Positions 52,641-62,239 of a stretch of 64,000 nucleotides of DNA are shown here, piece after piece (the stretch's first letter is position 1; every line of letters begins with the position of its first letter). The notes under the pieces were generated by a model. It did not search any database and was not told where the DNA came from. It was given only the letters and a program-made list of their open reading frames with translations. A program made the translations under genes and the position numbers. Source of the stretch: CAZKBP01 sp964551015 (GTDB lineage Bacteria; Bacteroidota; Bacteroidia; Cytophagales; Microscillaceae); the NCBI GenBank assembly GCA_964551015.1, contig CAZKBP010000005.1, forward strand, positions 124,001 through 188,000, read 5' to 3'.

Positions 52641-53975
52641 ATGACAAATCTTCCTCCTTCCACCCGTATTCCTGACACTGAGCTACCTCGTATTGTAGTG
52701 ATTGGCGGAGGCTTTGGTGGCCTTGAGCTGGTAAAAGCCCTCAAGAAGATCAAAGCGCAGGTAGTTTTGATAGATAAAAATAATCACCACACTTTTCAAC
52801 CTTTACTTTATCAGGTGGCTACTTCGGGGCTGGAAACCAGCTCGATTGTCTATCCTTTTCGTAAGCGTTTTGATAAACAAAAGGATTTTTATTTTCGCTT
52901 AGGAGAAGTACAGAAGATTGATTCCCAAAACAATGTCATCCAGACTTCCATTGGTTCCCTCCATTATGATTATCTCGTCATTGCCACGGGTACGGTTCCG
53001 AATTATTACGGGATGGAAGATATGGAGCAGAGAGGAATTTCTCTCAAGAGCATTGAAGACGCGATCCAGCTTCGCAACCGCATTATCAAAAATTTTGAAA
53101 CAGCGCTGCTGACTGACGACACAGAGAAAATGAATAGCCTGATGGACTTTGTCATCGTGGGCGGTGGCCCCACGGGGGTAGAGGTCGCGGGAGCCTTGGC
53201 AGAACTAAAAAAACATGTTTTCCCCAGAGACTATCCTGAGCTTGATCTGCACCAAATGGACATTGATCTGATTGAAGCGACTCCCCGCTTGCTCAACGGT
53301 ATGTCGGAAGCGGCCGGTGAGAAATCCAAGGAATTCTTAGAGAAATTGGGTGTGAGAGTGCACTTGAATAAGATGGTCAAGTCCTATGACGGTTACAAAG
53401 TATCTTTTAAAGATGGCTCGGAGATGATCAGCCGTACGCTGATTTGGGCGGCAGGCGTTACGGGTTCGCCCATTGAGGGCATTCGTGAAGAAAGTATAGT
53501 CAAAGGTAATCGCCTGGAGGTAGATGAGTTTAACCGAGTGAAGGGCTATGAGAATATCTTCGCGATTGGTGATATTGCTGCTATGATTGATGAGGAAAAT
53601 CCCAAAGGGCATCCTCAGGTGGCACAGCCCGCTATACAACAGGGAAAACATTTGGCAAAAAATTTCAAAAAAATCCTCACCAAAGAAGCCCTGAAACCCT
53701 TCTCTTATTGGGACAAGGGGTCGATGGCGACCATCGGACGAAACAAAGCCGTAGTGGATGTTGGACAATTCAAAAGTCAGGGCTTCTTCGCTTGGTTTAT
53801 TTGGATGTTTATTCACTTAATGGCTTTGGTTGGCTTCCGCAATCGTACCATCGTATTTATTAACTGGGTTTGGAGCTATCTGACCTATGACAAAAGTAAC
53901 CGCCTCATCATTGGTAATACTCACACCACTGGTGAAATTGAGATTCCGGGAAGTGAAGAGTTGTTAGAAAGCTAA
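52641..53975 (+). CDS. ndh: Type II NADH dehydrogenase
   Basis: 444 residues. VVIGGGFGGLELVKALK is the FAD-binding G-x-G-x-x-G loop, LIDKNNHHTFQPLLYQVATSGLE the family's quinone-site segment, FVIVGGGPTGVEVAGALAEL the NADH-binding loop and FAIGDIAAM the second FAD contact. The C-terminal GFFAWFIWMFIHLMALVGFR is the amphipathic membrane anchor typical of NDH-2. It passes electrons from NADH to quinone without pumping ions. Stands alone, with no operon partner. Confidence 0.94.
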   Translation: MTNLPPSTRIPDTELPRIVVIGGGFGGLELVKALKKIKAQVVLIDKNNHHTFQPLLYQVATSGLETSSIVYPFRKRFDKQKDFYFRLGEVQKIDSQNNVIQTSIGSLHYDYLVIATGTVPNYYGMEDMEQRGISLKSIEDAIQLRNRIIKNFETALLTDDTEKMNSLMDFVIVGGGPTGVEVAGALAELKKHVFPRDYPELDLHQMDIDLIEATPRLLNGMSEAAGEKSKEFLEKLGVRVHLNKMVKSYDGYKVSFKDGSEMISRTLIWAAGVTGSPIEGIREESIVKGNRLEVDEFNRVKGYENIFAIGDIAAMIDEENPKGHPQVAQPAIQQGKHLAKNFKKILTKEALKPFSYWDKGSMATIGRNKAVVDVGQFKSQGFFAWFIWMFIHLMALVGFRNRTIVFINWVWSYLTYDKSNRLIIGNTHTTGEIEIPGSEELLES

Positions 53976-54077
53976 AAAAAAGAATTTATTTTTGGATTTT
54001 ACTTGACTTTTAAAAATATTATAGCTTGATTCGCAATGTTTTTAAAATAATATTTTATCATTCTAACACCATCACCT

Positions 54078-54287
54078 ATGCTTGAATATAATAAACTAAT
54101 CTTAACTAAAATGAGCTTCGATCAGGCTCTATTTGCCAAAGAGTTGGCCAAGGCGATTGATTATATGCAGACAGATGAACGGATTTTGTTAAAAGATTGG
54201 TGCTATCAAGAATTTGGGCATAAGTTTAGAAAAATACTAGATAAGAAATTCAAGCATCCGCAGTTCAGAAGGCAATTAGTTGCCTGA
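54078..54287 (+). CDS. Small basic cytoplasmic protein
   Basis: 69 residues; ATG 54111 (MSFDQALFAKEL) is an alternative start. The chain is helical with a conserved-looking core ELAKAIDYMQTDERILLKDW then CYQEFGHKFRKILDK. It has the look of short Bacteroidota proteins of unknown function, and a terminator follows at once, which supports it as a gene. Confidence 0.6.
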   Translation: MLEYNKLILTKMSFDQALFAKELAKAIDYMQTDERILLKDWCYQEFGHKFRKILDKKFKHPQFRRQLVA

Positions 54288-54314
54288 ACTTTGCGTATTT
54301 TTGTAAGAAATGGG

Positions 54315-54353
54315 AGCTGTTTCTGAATAGAATTTAGAAGCGGCTTTTTTTTT
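54315..54353 (+). terminator. Terminator after the small gene
   Basis: AGCTGTTTCT (54315-54324) pairs with AGAAGCGGCT (54336-54345, two G-U) around an 11-base loop and runs into a stretch of T to 54353. Confidence 0.75.
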
Positions 54354-54463
54354 GCACAATCCCTCAGGATATTACACACGAGACGCTTCCTAAGCTTGCC
54401 ATTCTCAAAATCTTTCTTCAAATTCGCTTTCCCTCATTCCTCCATTTTCGTGATCACGTACCT

Positions 54464-55663
54464 ATGAAGAAAGCATTAGATATTATCAAAATCACCCTAT
54501 TACTGGTCAGTAGCCTAACCGTGATGGCAGGAGCAACGATTGCTCCCTCTCTTCCACAGATGGCTCGTATTTTTGATCAGACGAGTTACGCGGAGACACT
54601 TACCAAGTTGGTTCTCACCATTCCAGCTATTTTTATTGCTGTATCGGGGCCATTTTCTGGTCTAATCATTGATCGTTTTGGCCGCAAGCAATTATTGCTC
54701 GCTTCCTTGGTTCTGTATGCACTGGCTGGTAGCTCTGGGTTGTATCTGGACAATATTTACCTGATTTTGATCGGTCGGGCATTATTAGGGGTAGCTGTGG
54801 CGGGCACCATGACCGTGGCTACCACCTTGATTGGTGATTATTATGAAGGCGAAGAGCGGAATCAATTCTTAGGGCAGCAGGCGGCCTACATGGCCTTGGG
54901 AGGAGTCGTTTTTGTGAGCTTAGGAGGAATTTTGGCCGATTTTTACTGGCGTTATCCTTTTGGGATTTATCTATTTTCTTTGGGTTTGTTACCTTTGGTT
55001 TATCTGTTCATTGAAGAGCCTGATACCAGTACTTTTGCTCATGCAGATCGTGCTCATCCAGATTTAAAGTCGGTCAGCCCTTATCGCACCGTGATTTTTG
55101 TATATGGAGTAGCATTTTTGTCCATGCTTGCTTTTTACATGATTCCAGTGCAAATTCCTTTCTTATTAGATCGCCTCTCGGGAGTGAGTAATACGTGGGT
55201 AGGTTTGGCTATTTCTACATCGACCATTGCCGGAGCCATTGCTTCTTTTAATTATGAAAAAATTAAGGCTAGGTATTCTTACCCGATGGTGTTTGCGATC
55301 GCTTTCGCTTTGCACGGCTTGGGTTATTTGATTATTTCTTTGTCCGCTTATTACATCATCATACTTTTGGGCTTATTCGTAGCGGGGGCTGGCCTTGGTT
55401 TAGCTTTGCCCCATGTCAATCTATGGATTATGGAGATTAGCCCCACCAGAGTGCGAGGGCGTTTGGTGGGCGGCATTACTTCGGCGGTTTTCTTAGGGCA
55501 ATTTTTGTCTCCTTTGGTGGTGGCTCCTTTACTGCTAAGATACACCTTGTCCGGATTATTTGCTTTGGTAGGTTTTGTGTTGATTCTGCTTGTAGGAGCC
55601 ATCTTGTACGGGGTTCGGTTTCTGGAAGAGGAGGAGGAGATTCAAGCCCTCAAACAGAAATAA
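54464..55663 (+). CDS. Major facilitator superfamily transporter
   Basis: 399 residues with twelve predicted helices. GATIAPSLPQMARIFDQ (first loop), FSGLIIDRFGRKQLLLASL (the D-R-x-G-R loop between helices 2 and 3) and GRALLGVAVAGTMTVATTLIGDYYEGEERNQFLG are characteristic, with the second-half motif MEISPTRVRGRLVGG. It resembles the multidrug/efflux (DHA1-like) branch. The substrate is unknown. No regulator adjoins it. Confidence 0.9.
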   Translation: MKKALDIIKITLLLVSSLTVMAGATIAPSLPQMARIFDQTSYAETLTKLVLTIPAIFIAVSGPFSGLIIDRFGRKQLLLASLVLYALAGSSGLYLDNIYLILIGRALLGVAVAGTMTVATTLIGDYYEGEERNQFLGQQAAYMALGGVVFVSLGGILADFYWRYPFGIYLFSLGLLPLVYLFIEEPDTSTFAHADRAHPDLKSVSPYRTVIFVYGVAFLSMLAFYMIPVQIPFLLDRLSGVSNTWVGLAISTSTIAGAIASFNYEKIKARYSYPMVFAIAFALHGLGYLIISLSAYYIIILLGLFVAGAGLGLALPHVNLWIMEISPTRVRGRLVGGITSAVFLGQFLSPLVVAPLLLRYTLSGLFALVGFVLILLVGAILYGVRFLEEEEEIQALKQK

Positions 55664-55721
55664 GCATCTCTCAGATAGGCATAAGACCAAGAGCCTTCAC
55701 GACCAATGTTGCCTAACATTA

Positions 55722-57116
55722 ATGAATAAGATGAGAAAGATATTCATAATCAGTATTACTTTCTTTTGCTATGCCAGCGTATCTGCGCAAGACATATTCA
55801 GAACCGTCTGTCGGGGCGATATCGCCAGATTGGATAGTCTGCTCCGTCATTCATCTATAGATGTAACAGACAATCGTGGCCGGTCTTTGCTTCACTGGGC
55901 AGTAGCTTGTGAAAAAATAAAAGTGCTCGAGTTTCTGGTCGACCGCGGAATAACGCTCAATCAAGAGGATCATCAGAAGAGAACACCCCTGTACGTTGCC
56001 GTTCAGTTCAATCGAGACACTTGCTTCAACCGACTTCTTGATTTGCAATCAGAGAATGCTTGGATCGATCAATACGGGATTTCTCTCGTAGAAAGAGCCA
56101 TCCTGAGTAAAAATGAAAGATTCGTAAGAAAGCTGATCGAGAGTGGAGTAGATGTAAACAAAACAAACGAAAGAGGGAGTACCCCTTTGGAAATATCCAA
56201 GAGAATCGGAGTAAATGAAATTTCCGAAGTACTATTGTCTCTCGGTGCTGATGAGACTAGGCTTCGCATCATGAGGATGCAGGGTGAATACATGGGGCAA
56301 GAACCCCCAGGATTGACTGCTCAGTTATTTGCTCCCAACTTTATTTCCACCGAAGAATCTGAGTTTGGTTCGGTTTTTAACTCGGCGGGTACCGAATTTT
56401 ACTATGGTGTTGATGTGAACGGCAAGTCCGAGATTAGGTATACAACGCTGGTCGATGGCGAGTGGGCCGAGCCAGCGGTTTTTTTATCGCACGGGCAATA
56501 TGGTTACAATGATCCTTTCCTGTCTAACGATGAGAACAGATTATATTTTATTTCCAAACGAGCCTTAGATGGCTTGGGAGCACCGAAGGATGTCGATATT
56601 TGGTATGTTCAAAAAAGTGAAGAGGGATGGTCTGAACCCATCAATGCGGGGTCAAACATCAATTCGGATGCCAACGAATTTTACATCTCGTTCACAAGTG
56701 AGGGAACCATGTATTTTTCATCTAATGTGAATGCATCCGAAGCAAATAAAAACGCAAATTATGATATTTTTTACGCTGAATTTGTGAATGGAGTATTCCA
56801 AACGCCAACCGCACTGAGCAACTCAATCAATACGGAGGATTACGAAGCAGATGTTTTCATTTCACCGGATGAATCTTACATCATATTTTGCTCGACTCGA
56901 GAAAATGGTTTTGGGCAAGGAGACTTATACCTTAGCTTCAAAGATTCGCAAGGCAATTGGACAGAAGCAATCAACATGGGAGAAGAAATAAATACTCCAT
57001 ACTACGAATATTGCCCCTTTGTGACCAAAGACGGGAAGTACCTGTTTTACACCAGTAATCAAGATATTTATTGGATAAGCACGGAAATCATAGACAAACT
57101 TAAAAAAAATAGGTAA
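55722..57116 (+). CDS. Exported ankyrin-repeat and PD40 beta-propeller protein
   Basis: 464 residues. A signal peptide (about 1-22, IFIISITFFCYASVSAQ) is followed by ankyrin repeats at about 25-180: RGRSLLHWAVACEKIKVLEFLV, KRTPLYVAVQFNRDTCFNRLL, and NERGSTPLEISKRIGVNEIS. From about 195 to the end are PD40/WD40-like blades (EFGSVFNSAGTEFYYGVD, YNDPFLSNDENRLYFISKR, ANEFYISFTSEGTMYFSSN, EADVFISPDESYIIFCSTRE). Such propellers in Bacteroidota often occur with OmpA-like proteins. Ankyrin plus PD40 in one exported chain is uncommon. Confidence 0.85.
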   Translation: MNKMRKIFIISITFFCYASVSAQDIFRTVCRGDIARLDSLLRHSSIDVTDNRGRSLLHWAVACEKIKVLEFLVDRGITLNQEDHQKRTPLYVAVQFNRDTCFNRLLDLQSENAWIDQYGISLVERAILSKNERFVRKLIESGVDVNKTNERGSTPLEISKRIGVNEISEVLLSLGADETRLRIMRMQGEYMGQEPPGLTAQLFAPNFISTEESEFGSVFNSAGTEFYYGVDVNGKSEIRYTTLVDGEWAEPAVFLSHGQYGYNDPFLSNDENRLYFISKRALDGLGAPKDVDIWYVQKSEEGWSEPINAGSNINSDANEFYISFTSEGTMYFSSNVNASEANKNANYDIFYAEFVNGVFQTPTALSNSINTEDYEADVFISPDESYIIFCSTRENGFGQGDLYLSFKDSQGNWTEAINMGEEINTPYYEYCPFVTKDGKYLFYTSNQDIYWISTEIIDKLKKNR

Positions 57117-57191
57117 CGATACATGAATAATCATAGTCTTCAATTTCCATTACTCTATAAATAATAAATTTATTCTCTAATTTTTTAAACT

Positions 57192-57638
57192 ATGAGTGAT
57201 AAACCCATCGTCAAAGAATACAGCAACGGTGAAGTAACCATCGTCTGGAAACCCGACCTTTGTATCCATTCCGAAAAATGCTTCAAAGGTTTGCCCGAAG
57301 TGTTTGATCCTAACCGACGCCCCTGGATTCAGCCCGAAGCCGCCAGTACGGAAGCGATCATCGCACAGGTAAAACAATGCCCTTCTGGAGCACTAACTTA
57401 CTACATGAATCAGGAAGGGCAACCTGATACGGAAACTGAGGAAAGTGATGCGGCCTCTCACACGGAGGTAGAAGTGGTAGAAAACGGCCCCTTGATGGTC
57501 AGAGGGCAACTCAAAATCAAAATGGCCGATGGCCAACAGATAGAAAGAAGCCAAGCAACCGCTTTTTGCCGATGTGGTGCCTCGCGAAATAAGCCTTTCT
57601 GTGATGGTTCCCATAATAAAATTGACTTTGAGGGATAA
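57192..57638 (+). CDS. Single-cluster ferredoxin-like plus CDGSH iron-sulfur protein
   Basis: 148 residues with two modules. Residues about 15-75 fit the divergent 4Fe-4S mono-cluster (Fer4_19) domain: DLCIHSEKCFKGLPEVFD and QCPSGALTYY supply three cysteines (the fourth ligand may be non-standard). Residues about 120-146 are the CDGSH motif CRCGASRNKPFCDGSH, three cysteines and a histidine that hold a 2Fe-2S cluster. Probably a soluble electron-transfer or redox-sensing protein. A terminator follows directly. Confidence 0.9.
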   Translation: MSDKPIVKEYSNGEVTIVWKPDLCIHSEKCFKGLPEVFDPNRRPWIQPEAASTEAIIAQVKQCPSGALTYYMNQEGQPDTETEESDAASHTEVEVVENGPLMVRGQLKIKMADGQQIERSQATAFCRCGASRNKPFCDGSHNKIDFEG

Positions 57639-57677
57639 AAAAATTCAGGAGTAGAAAACTAAATCTCTACTCCTGAA
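57637..57677. terminator. Terminator between CDGSH and type IX cargo genes
   Basis: TTCAGGAGTAGA (57644-57655) and TCTACTCCTGAA (57666-57677) are perfect inverses around ten bases; on the minus strand it is followed by TTTTTTT (57643-57637), so it ends the type IX cargo message and may also stop the plus-strand gene. Confidence 0.75.
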
Positions 57678-57721
57678 CGATACACTTAAATAGACAAGAT
57701 TAAAGAACGCATAGCAAGGGT

Positions 57722-59101
57722 TTATTTCGTAACGACCATTTGTTTGCTATCTACTTGGCTTCCATCCACAATGAGTTTGTATGGATAAATGCCAGGCTCG
57801 AGCTGATCTGCAAATACTTCTATCTTTCCTTTTCCAGGCTTGAGATCACCGTATTTAGCTAGGAGATTACCATTGCGGTCATAGATCAGAATTACTATCT
57901 GCTGGGCAGTCTCGGCGGTTTTATATTGAATCACACTGGAACGATTGAAAGGATTGGGCACATTCTGGAAAAGCTGATTAGGATTTTGAGGAGGCTTGGT
58001 TTCGGTTGAGTCTTTTCCCTCTTCTTCCAACGCAGCGATTTGTCTTTTCATTTCATCCAATTCGTTGCCCAATTGATCAATTAAACCTTGCTGTTTCTCA
58101 ATGATCTTTTGCTGCTCTTGGGCAACCTGTATGAGAATAGGAATGAATTTATTGATAAAAATTCCTTTTTCCTGTTTTTCGTTTACATTCGTGCTATCCT
58201 GTTCTTCACGGCCTTCCTGCTCTTCTTCTTCAGCATTAGGATCAAAGACGGTTTCGGGAAATAGCTCCAGCAATTCCTCAGGGTTCAATTCGATTTGGCC
58301 GGGTGCTTCACCACGTTGCGCCGTCTGTGTGGTGTCAGAAATAGGGACTACCTGCACGGGTCTTAACTTCATCAAGCGTGGAAGTACGGGGTCTGGTCTT
58401 ACTAGCTCAACCCGAGCCGTCAGATTAGGAATTAAAATCAAGCCACAGGAAAAGCTATTCCCCACGTACAGACGTCGCCATCTTAGGTTATTTCTACCCA
58501 AGTCTCTTCGACAATCTTGAAAGGGAACGAAATGCCCGTTCGTTTCTACGGTAAATGCTCCTCCGTCTTCTATATACTCCACCGTTCCCATACGAATACG
58601 TGAACCTGTAACGCTACCCACGTGCAAATCAGCCTGAGGGCTCGTTACTCCCGCGATTCCCACGCGGCCTCTTCCGGTTTCTCTTAGCGTCATGATGTTT
58701 TTTCGAGCAGCAGGATCAGTCAGGCTTTCTAAGAAGTTGAACTGGAGGCGACTCGCTGTCTCAGGACCCCATTGAATCAACAAGTCTTTGACTGGACCTG
58801 AATTTGCCAAAGCAAATATTCCCGTCTGGCCATTCCATTGGTTACGGAGTCCATAAGCAGGAACTTTAACACCCGTACCCGGTATCAGGGGCTGCCCAAT
58901 CCCGATCCACTGATTGGCAGGGGCAAAAGAACTAACCACTCCGTTCTCCAAGTGATACAGAAGCCCACCAGAGGGACTGCTGTTAAAAGGAGCAAACGGG
59001 AGGGGCAGACCTACGCTTTGGGCTGATAGATGGCTAGTACTGGATAGCAACATGGCTACACTAAACCATAAGCATAATTGAATAATTCTTTTCATCATCA
59101 T
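57722..59101 (-). CDS. Secreted protein with trimeric tail-like region, coiled coil and type IX sorting domain
   Basis: 459 residues; three successive ATGs at 59101, 59098 and 59095 leave the exact start open. After a signal (about 1-27, LSSTSHLSAQ) comes a beta-rich region resembling tail-fibre or intramolecular-chaperone-containing proteins: GRGRVGIAGVTSPQADLHVG, and RRDLGRNNLRWRRLYVG. An acidic linker and a coiled coil (about 320-365, IEKQQGLIDQLGNELDEMKR) precede the C-terminal sorting domain VPNPFNRSSVIQYKT ... GIYPYKLIVDG ... KQMVVTK. It should be a surface or shed protein, probably trimeric (inference). Confidence 0.82.
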   Translation of the reverse strand: MMMKRIIQLCLWFSVAMLLSSTSHLSAQSVGLPLPFAPFNSSPSGGLLYHLENGVVSSFAPANQWIGIGQPLIPGTGVKVPAYGLRNQWNGQTGIFALANSGPVKDLLIQWGPETASRLQFNFLESLTDPAARKNIMTLRETGRGRVGIAGVTSPQADLHVGSVTGSRIRMGTVEYIEDGGAFTVETNGHFVPFQDCRRDLGRNNLRWRRLYVGNSFSCGLILIPNLTARVELVRPDPVLPRLMKLRPVQVVPISDTTQTAQRGEAPGQIELNPEELLELFPETVFDPNAEEEEQEGREEQDSTNVNEKQEKGIFINKFIPILIQVAQEQQKIIEKQQGLIDQLGNELDEMKRQIAALEEEGKDSTETKPPQNPNQLFQNVPNPFNRSSVIQYKTAETAQQIVILIYDRNGNLLAKYGDLKPGKGKIEVFADQLEPGIYPYKLIVDGSQVDSKQMVVTK

Positions 59102-59275
59102 TAAGTTTACAATTGCTTACTCGGTTGAAGGCTTTTCAGCATCCGCCTTGATTGAAATTGATATGACAATATTAGGGGTTCTATCCTCGGGAATAAATGA
59201 GTGAGCATGCTCATTTGTATGGGTGAAATTCCCGAATCACTTAGGAGGGAGCACGGGGAGAGCCAGTAGAAAGGA

Positions 59276-59307
59276 TTTGAATAGGTGCTTACTTATGTGT
59301 ATTTTTG
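59276..59307 (+). promoter_or_regulatory. Promoter of the FrnE-like gene
   Basis: TTTG (59276-59279), a 20-base spacer and TATTTTTG (59300-59307) match the Bacteroidota consensus; the ATG at 59386 is about 78 bases downstream. Confidence 0.6.
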
Positions 59308-59385
59308 GAGACTGCTTGGACTAAATAGGATGAGTGTCCTAAAAGTCACGAGAAAAATGATGCTGAAAGTTTACCTGATAAATCT

Positions 59386-60021
59386 ATGAGCAAACGAGCA
59401 ACTATTATCTACATCGGTGATCCCATGTGCTCTTGGTGTTGGGGAGCCGCCCCAGAGATTACAAGCCTGAAAGAAGCCTACCAGGCAGAGTTTGATTTTA
59501 AAATCATTCAAGGCGGTCTACGACCAGGCACAACCCAAGTGATGAGCCCGCGCCAAAAGCAATTTCTGCGAGAACATTGGGAAGAAATTCAACAAATGAC
59601 CGGGCAAGCTTTCCGCTTTGATCTCTTAGAAACCGAAGACTTTGTCTACGATACAGAACCCCCTGCTCGTGCGGTAGTGGCCGTGCGGAACATAAAACCT
59701 GCACTCGAGTTTGATTTTTTCAAATCAGTACAAAAGGCTTTTTACGTAGATAATCAGGACACCAACCTGACCGAAACTTACCTGAACCTCTGTGAAGAGT
59801 ATTTTATCGATACAGAAGCCTTTAAGCAAGAATATCTCTCTCGCGAAACCAAAGTGCGTACCGAGGCTGATTTTGAAAAAGCACGTATGCTGGGCGTCCT
59901 AGGTTTTCCTACGATTTTGTTCAAAGTTGGAGAGAAACACAAACAAGTAGCCCGTGGCTATGCTTCCTTCACCAACATGCAAACCCAAGTGGAGCATTGG
60001 AAACAAACCTTGCTGGGTTAG
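59386..60021 (+). CDS. FrnE-like DsbA-family oxidoreductase
   Basis: 211 residues without a signal peptide, so cytoplasmic. The active-site motif is GDPMCSWCWG near residue 13 (CSWC), and the cis-proline loop is VLGFPTILFKVG near residue 173. The all-helical insert between these, with FRFDLLETEDFVYDTEPPARAV, is that of the FrnE/2-hydroxychromene isomerase-like branch. It likely handles thiol-disulfide exchange. The aldo/keto reductase gene lies 59 bases downstream and may be co-expressed. Confidence 0.9.
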   Translation: MSKRATIIYIGDPMCSWCWGAAPEITSLKEAYQAEFDFKIIQGGLRPGTTQVMSPRQKQFLREHWEEIQQMTGQAFRFDLLETEDFVYDTEPPARAVVAVRNIKPALEFDFFKSVQKAFYVDNQDTNLTETYLNLCEEYFIDTEAFKQEYLSRETKVRTEADFEKARMLGVLGFPTILFKVGEKHKQVARGYASFTNMQTQVEHWKQTLLG

Positions 60022-60080
60022 GTGATGAGGACATCAGGCGCGCTTTTTCAAAAAAATAACTCCATCTAATCAAATATCCT

Positions 60081-60986
60081 ATGCAAACTGAATCTACCCG
60101 TCCTCAGCTCTCACCAATCATCTGGGGAACGATGCTTTGGGGAAGCTGGGGCCGAGCACTAGACACGCAGTCTATTTTGCGCTTACTCGAGGGAGGAGTA
60201 GAATTAGGTATCACTACCTACGACCTAGCTGATATATACGGAGACTATACAACCGAAGCAGATTTTGGCAAATCACTCAAACTAGCACCTTCTCTCCGCT
60301 CACAAATACAATTGATTAGCAAGTGTGGTATTAAGCTCATCACCCCTCAGCGCCCTCATCATAAGATCAAATCTTACGATAGTAGTGCTGAGCATATACG
60401 AGCTTCGGTCGAGCATACCCTTCGGGTTTTGAACACAGATTATCTTGATTTGCTGTTGATCCATCGTCCGGATCCTTTGATGCACCCTGAGGAGGTAGCT
60501 GAGACTTTCCACAAGCTAAAAAATCAGGGAAAAGTACTTCATTTTGGCGTATCTAATTTCACCCCATCTCAGTTTTCCATGCTGAGTCAGTACGTAGAGT
60601 TGGTAAGCAATCAAGTCGAGGCTTCACTCTTACACTTGGATCCTTTTTTAGATGGGACATTTGACCAATGCCTCGAGCGACGAATCCAGCCAATGGCTTG
60701 GTCACCACTGGGCGGGGGGGCTTTTTTTACCGCTTCTGAGGAAGAGAATCAAAGAATCAAGCGGATCAAAAATATAGCATCAGCCCTGCGAGATCAGTAC
60801 GATGGAGCTTCCCTGAGTCAAATCCTATTGGCGTGGTTGCTAAGGCATCCGGCAGGCATCCAACCTGTGTTGGGCACCTCTCGCCTAGAAAGAGCACAAT
60901 CGTCTGTACAAGCCTTGGACATTCACCTGAGCAGAGAAGATTGGTTCAAGCTATGGACAGCCTCTACGGGTGAAGAAGTGCCCTGA
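60081..60986 (+). CDS. Aldo/keto reductase
   Basis: 301 residues. TTYDLADIYGDY holds the catalytic Asp and Tyr, QLISKCGI the Lys and DYLDLLLIHRPDPL the His; HFGVSNFTPSQF and VEASLLHLDP follow. PMAWSPLGGGAFF and LGTSRLERAQ near the C-terminus form the NADPH site. It fits the YdhF-like branch, cytoplasmic, reducing aldehydes or ketones with NADPH. Substrate unknown. Confidence 0.92.
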   Translation: MQTESTRPQLSPIIWGTMLWGSWGRALDTQSILRLLEGGVELGITTYDLADIYGDYTTEADFGKSLKLAPSLRSQIQLISKCGIKLITPQRPHHKIKSYDSSAEHIRASVEHTLRVLNTDYLDLLLIHRPDPLMHPEEVAETFHKLKNQGKVLHFGVSNFTPSQFSMLSQYVELVSNQVEASLLHLDPFLDGTFDQCLERRIQPMAWSPLGGGAFFTASEEENQRIKRIKNIASALRDQYDGASLSQILLAWLLRHPAGIQPVLGTSRLERAQSSVQALDIHLSREDWFKLWTASTGEEVP

Positions 60987-61014
60987 TTATGTACGCACGC
61001 CCTTTTATTACGGA

Positions 61015-61977
61015 TTAATTTTTTTGCTCACTATAAGCCAAGTTTAGGTTGCGTTGAAATAAAACTTCCATCATGCCATCTTTGAGCCCCACTTTAGGTA
61101 CCAAAATCTCCTCAGCACCCGCCCATTTCATGGCTGAGAGATAAATATTGGAGGCAGGTAAGATCGTATCCGCGCGGTCAGGGTTGAGTTTGAGGATATT
61201 GATTTTTTCTTCCAAGCTAAAATTACTCAGGTAGTGCTGGAGGGTCTTAATATCATCTGCTTGAACCACCCGACCCGAAGTATTGATCAGACTGTGTACT
61301 TTATTAATGTTGCCGCCCGTACCAATGGCTTGTATCTTCTGATGGTCAAAAAAGACTCCTACTTGCTTTTTGATCCACTTTTTGATTTCCTTACGTTTTT
61401 CCTGGGAAGCGTCGTCTCCACTATTCCGAATAGAACCCAGCGAAAATGATTGCGAGATCATCTTTTCTTTCCCACAATACAGATTGATTTCTGTACTGCC
61501 TCCTCCCACATCGATGTGTAAATAGTTGGTATTCTCATCTAGCTGCTTGACGATGACGAGGCTCAAGATTTCTGCCTCACGCGAGCCACTGATGACCTCG
61601 ATATGAATATCTGTTTCTTTTTTGATCAATGCTGTTATTTCGTCTCCATTGCGTGCTTCCCGGAAGGCAGAGGTGGCCAGAGCCATATGATCATCTACCT
61701 CGTGTAAGTCCATGAGTAAGCGAAAAGCTTTCATCAATTTAACCAATTGCGTCTGTTTTTGCTCACTAATCTGATTTTGATAAAAAACATCCATGCCCAA
61801 GCGCAAGGGAAAACGAACATACTCTATATCTTTAAAAGAAATTTCATCTTGATGGATCGTTCGTTCAGAGTTTTCTCTAAGCACTCGGCTGATGAGGATT
61901 CTGGCTCCGTTGGAGCCGATATCAATCGCTGCTAACTTCAAGTTGTAAAATTTTGTGGTTTTTGCGTTTTCTTTCAA
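61015..61977 (-). CDS. Ppx/GppA-family phosphatase
   Basis: 320 residues, the short two-domain form. LAAIDIGSNGARILISRV and LHIDVGGGSTEINLY are the two ASKHA phosphate loops, with ATSAFREARNG between them and GTGGNINKVHSL after. These enzymes hydrolyse inorganic polyphosphate or pppGpp; the lack of the C-terminal HD-like domain points to an exopolyphosphatase-type action. Divergent from the dihydrofolate reductase gene. Confidence 0.92.
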   Translation of the reverse strand: MKENAKTTKFYNLKLAAIDIGSNGARILISRVLRENSERTIHQDEISFKDIEYVRFPLRLGMDVFYQNQISEQKQTQLVKLMKAFRLLMDLHEVDDHMALATSAFREARNGDEITALIKKETDIHIEVISGSREAEILSLVIVKQLDENTNYLHIDVGGGSTEINLYCGKEKMISQSFSLGSIRNSGDDASQEKRKEIKKWIKKQVGVFFDHQKIQAIGTGGNINKVHSLINTSGRVVQADDIKTLQHYLSNFSLEEKINILKLNPDRADTILPASNIYLSAMKWAGAEEILVPKVGLKDGMMEVLFQRNLNLAYSEQKN

Positions 61978-62239
61978 TGGTTTTATGAGGTGGGTAGAAG
62001 AACTTTTTTTGTGTGCTTTTATTTAAGAAGGCATACCTTCTCGAAAAAGTTTGCTAGAAGTATCTGCTTGGTACTTTGCCTCTTGGGGCGAAGAAAAGAC
62101 AGATCTAGATGAAGAAACAATGCAAATCATACTCAAACTAGAGTAAAATTATCCTCTTTCGTACAAAAATTCAACCGAATCCAAGGGAAGAGGACAGATT
62201 ATTGAATAAATTTAATTTTAGCTTAAAAAATAAAAATTC

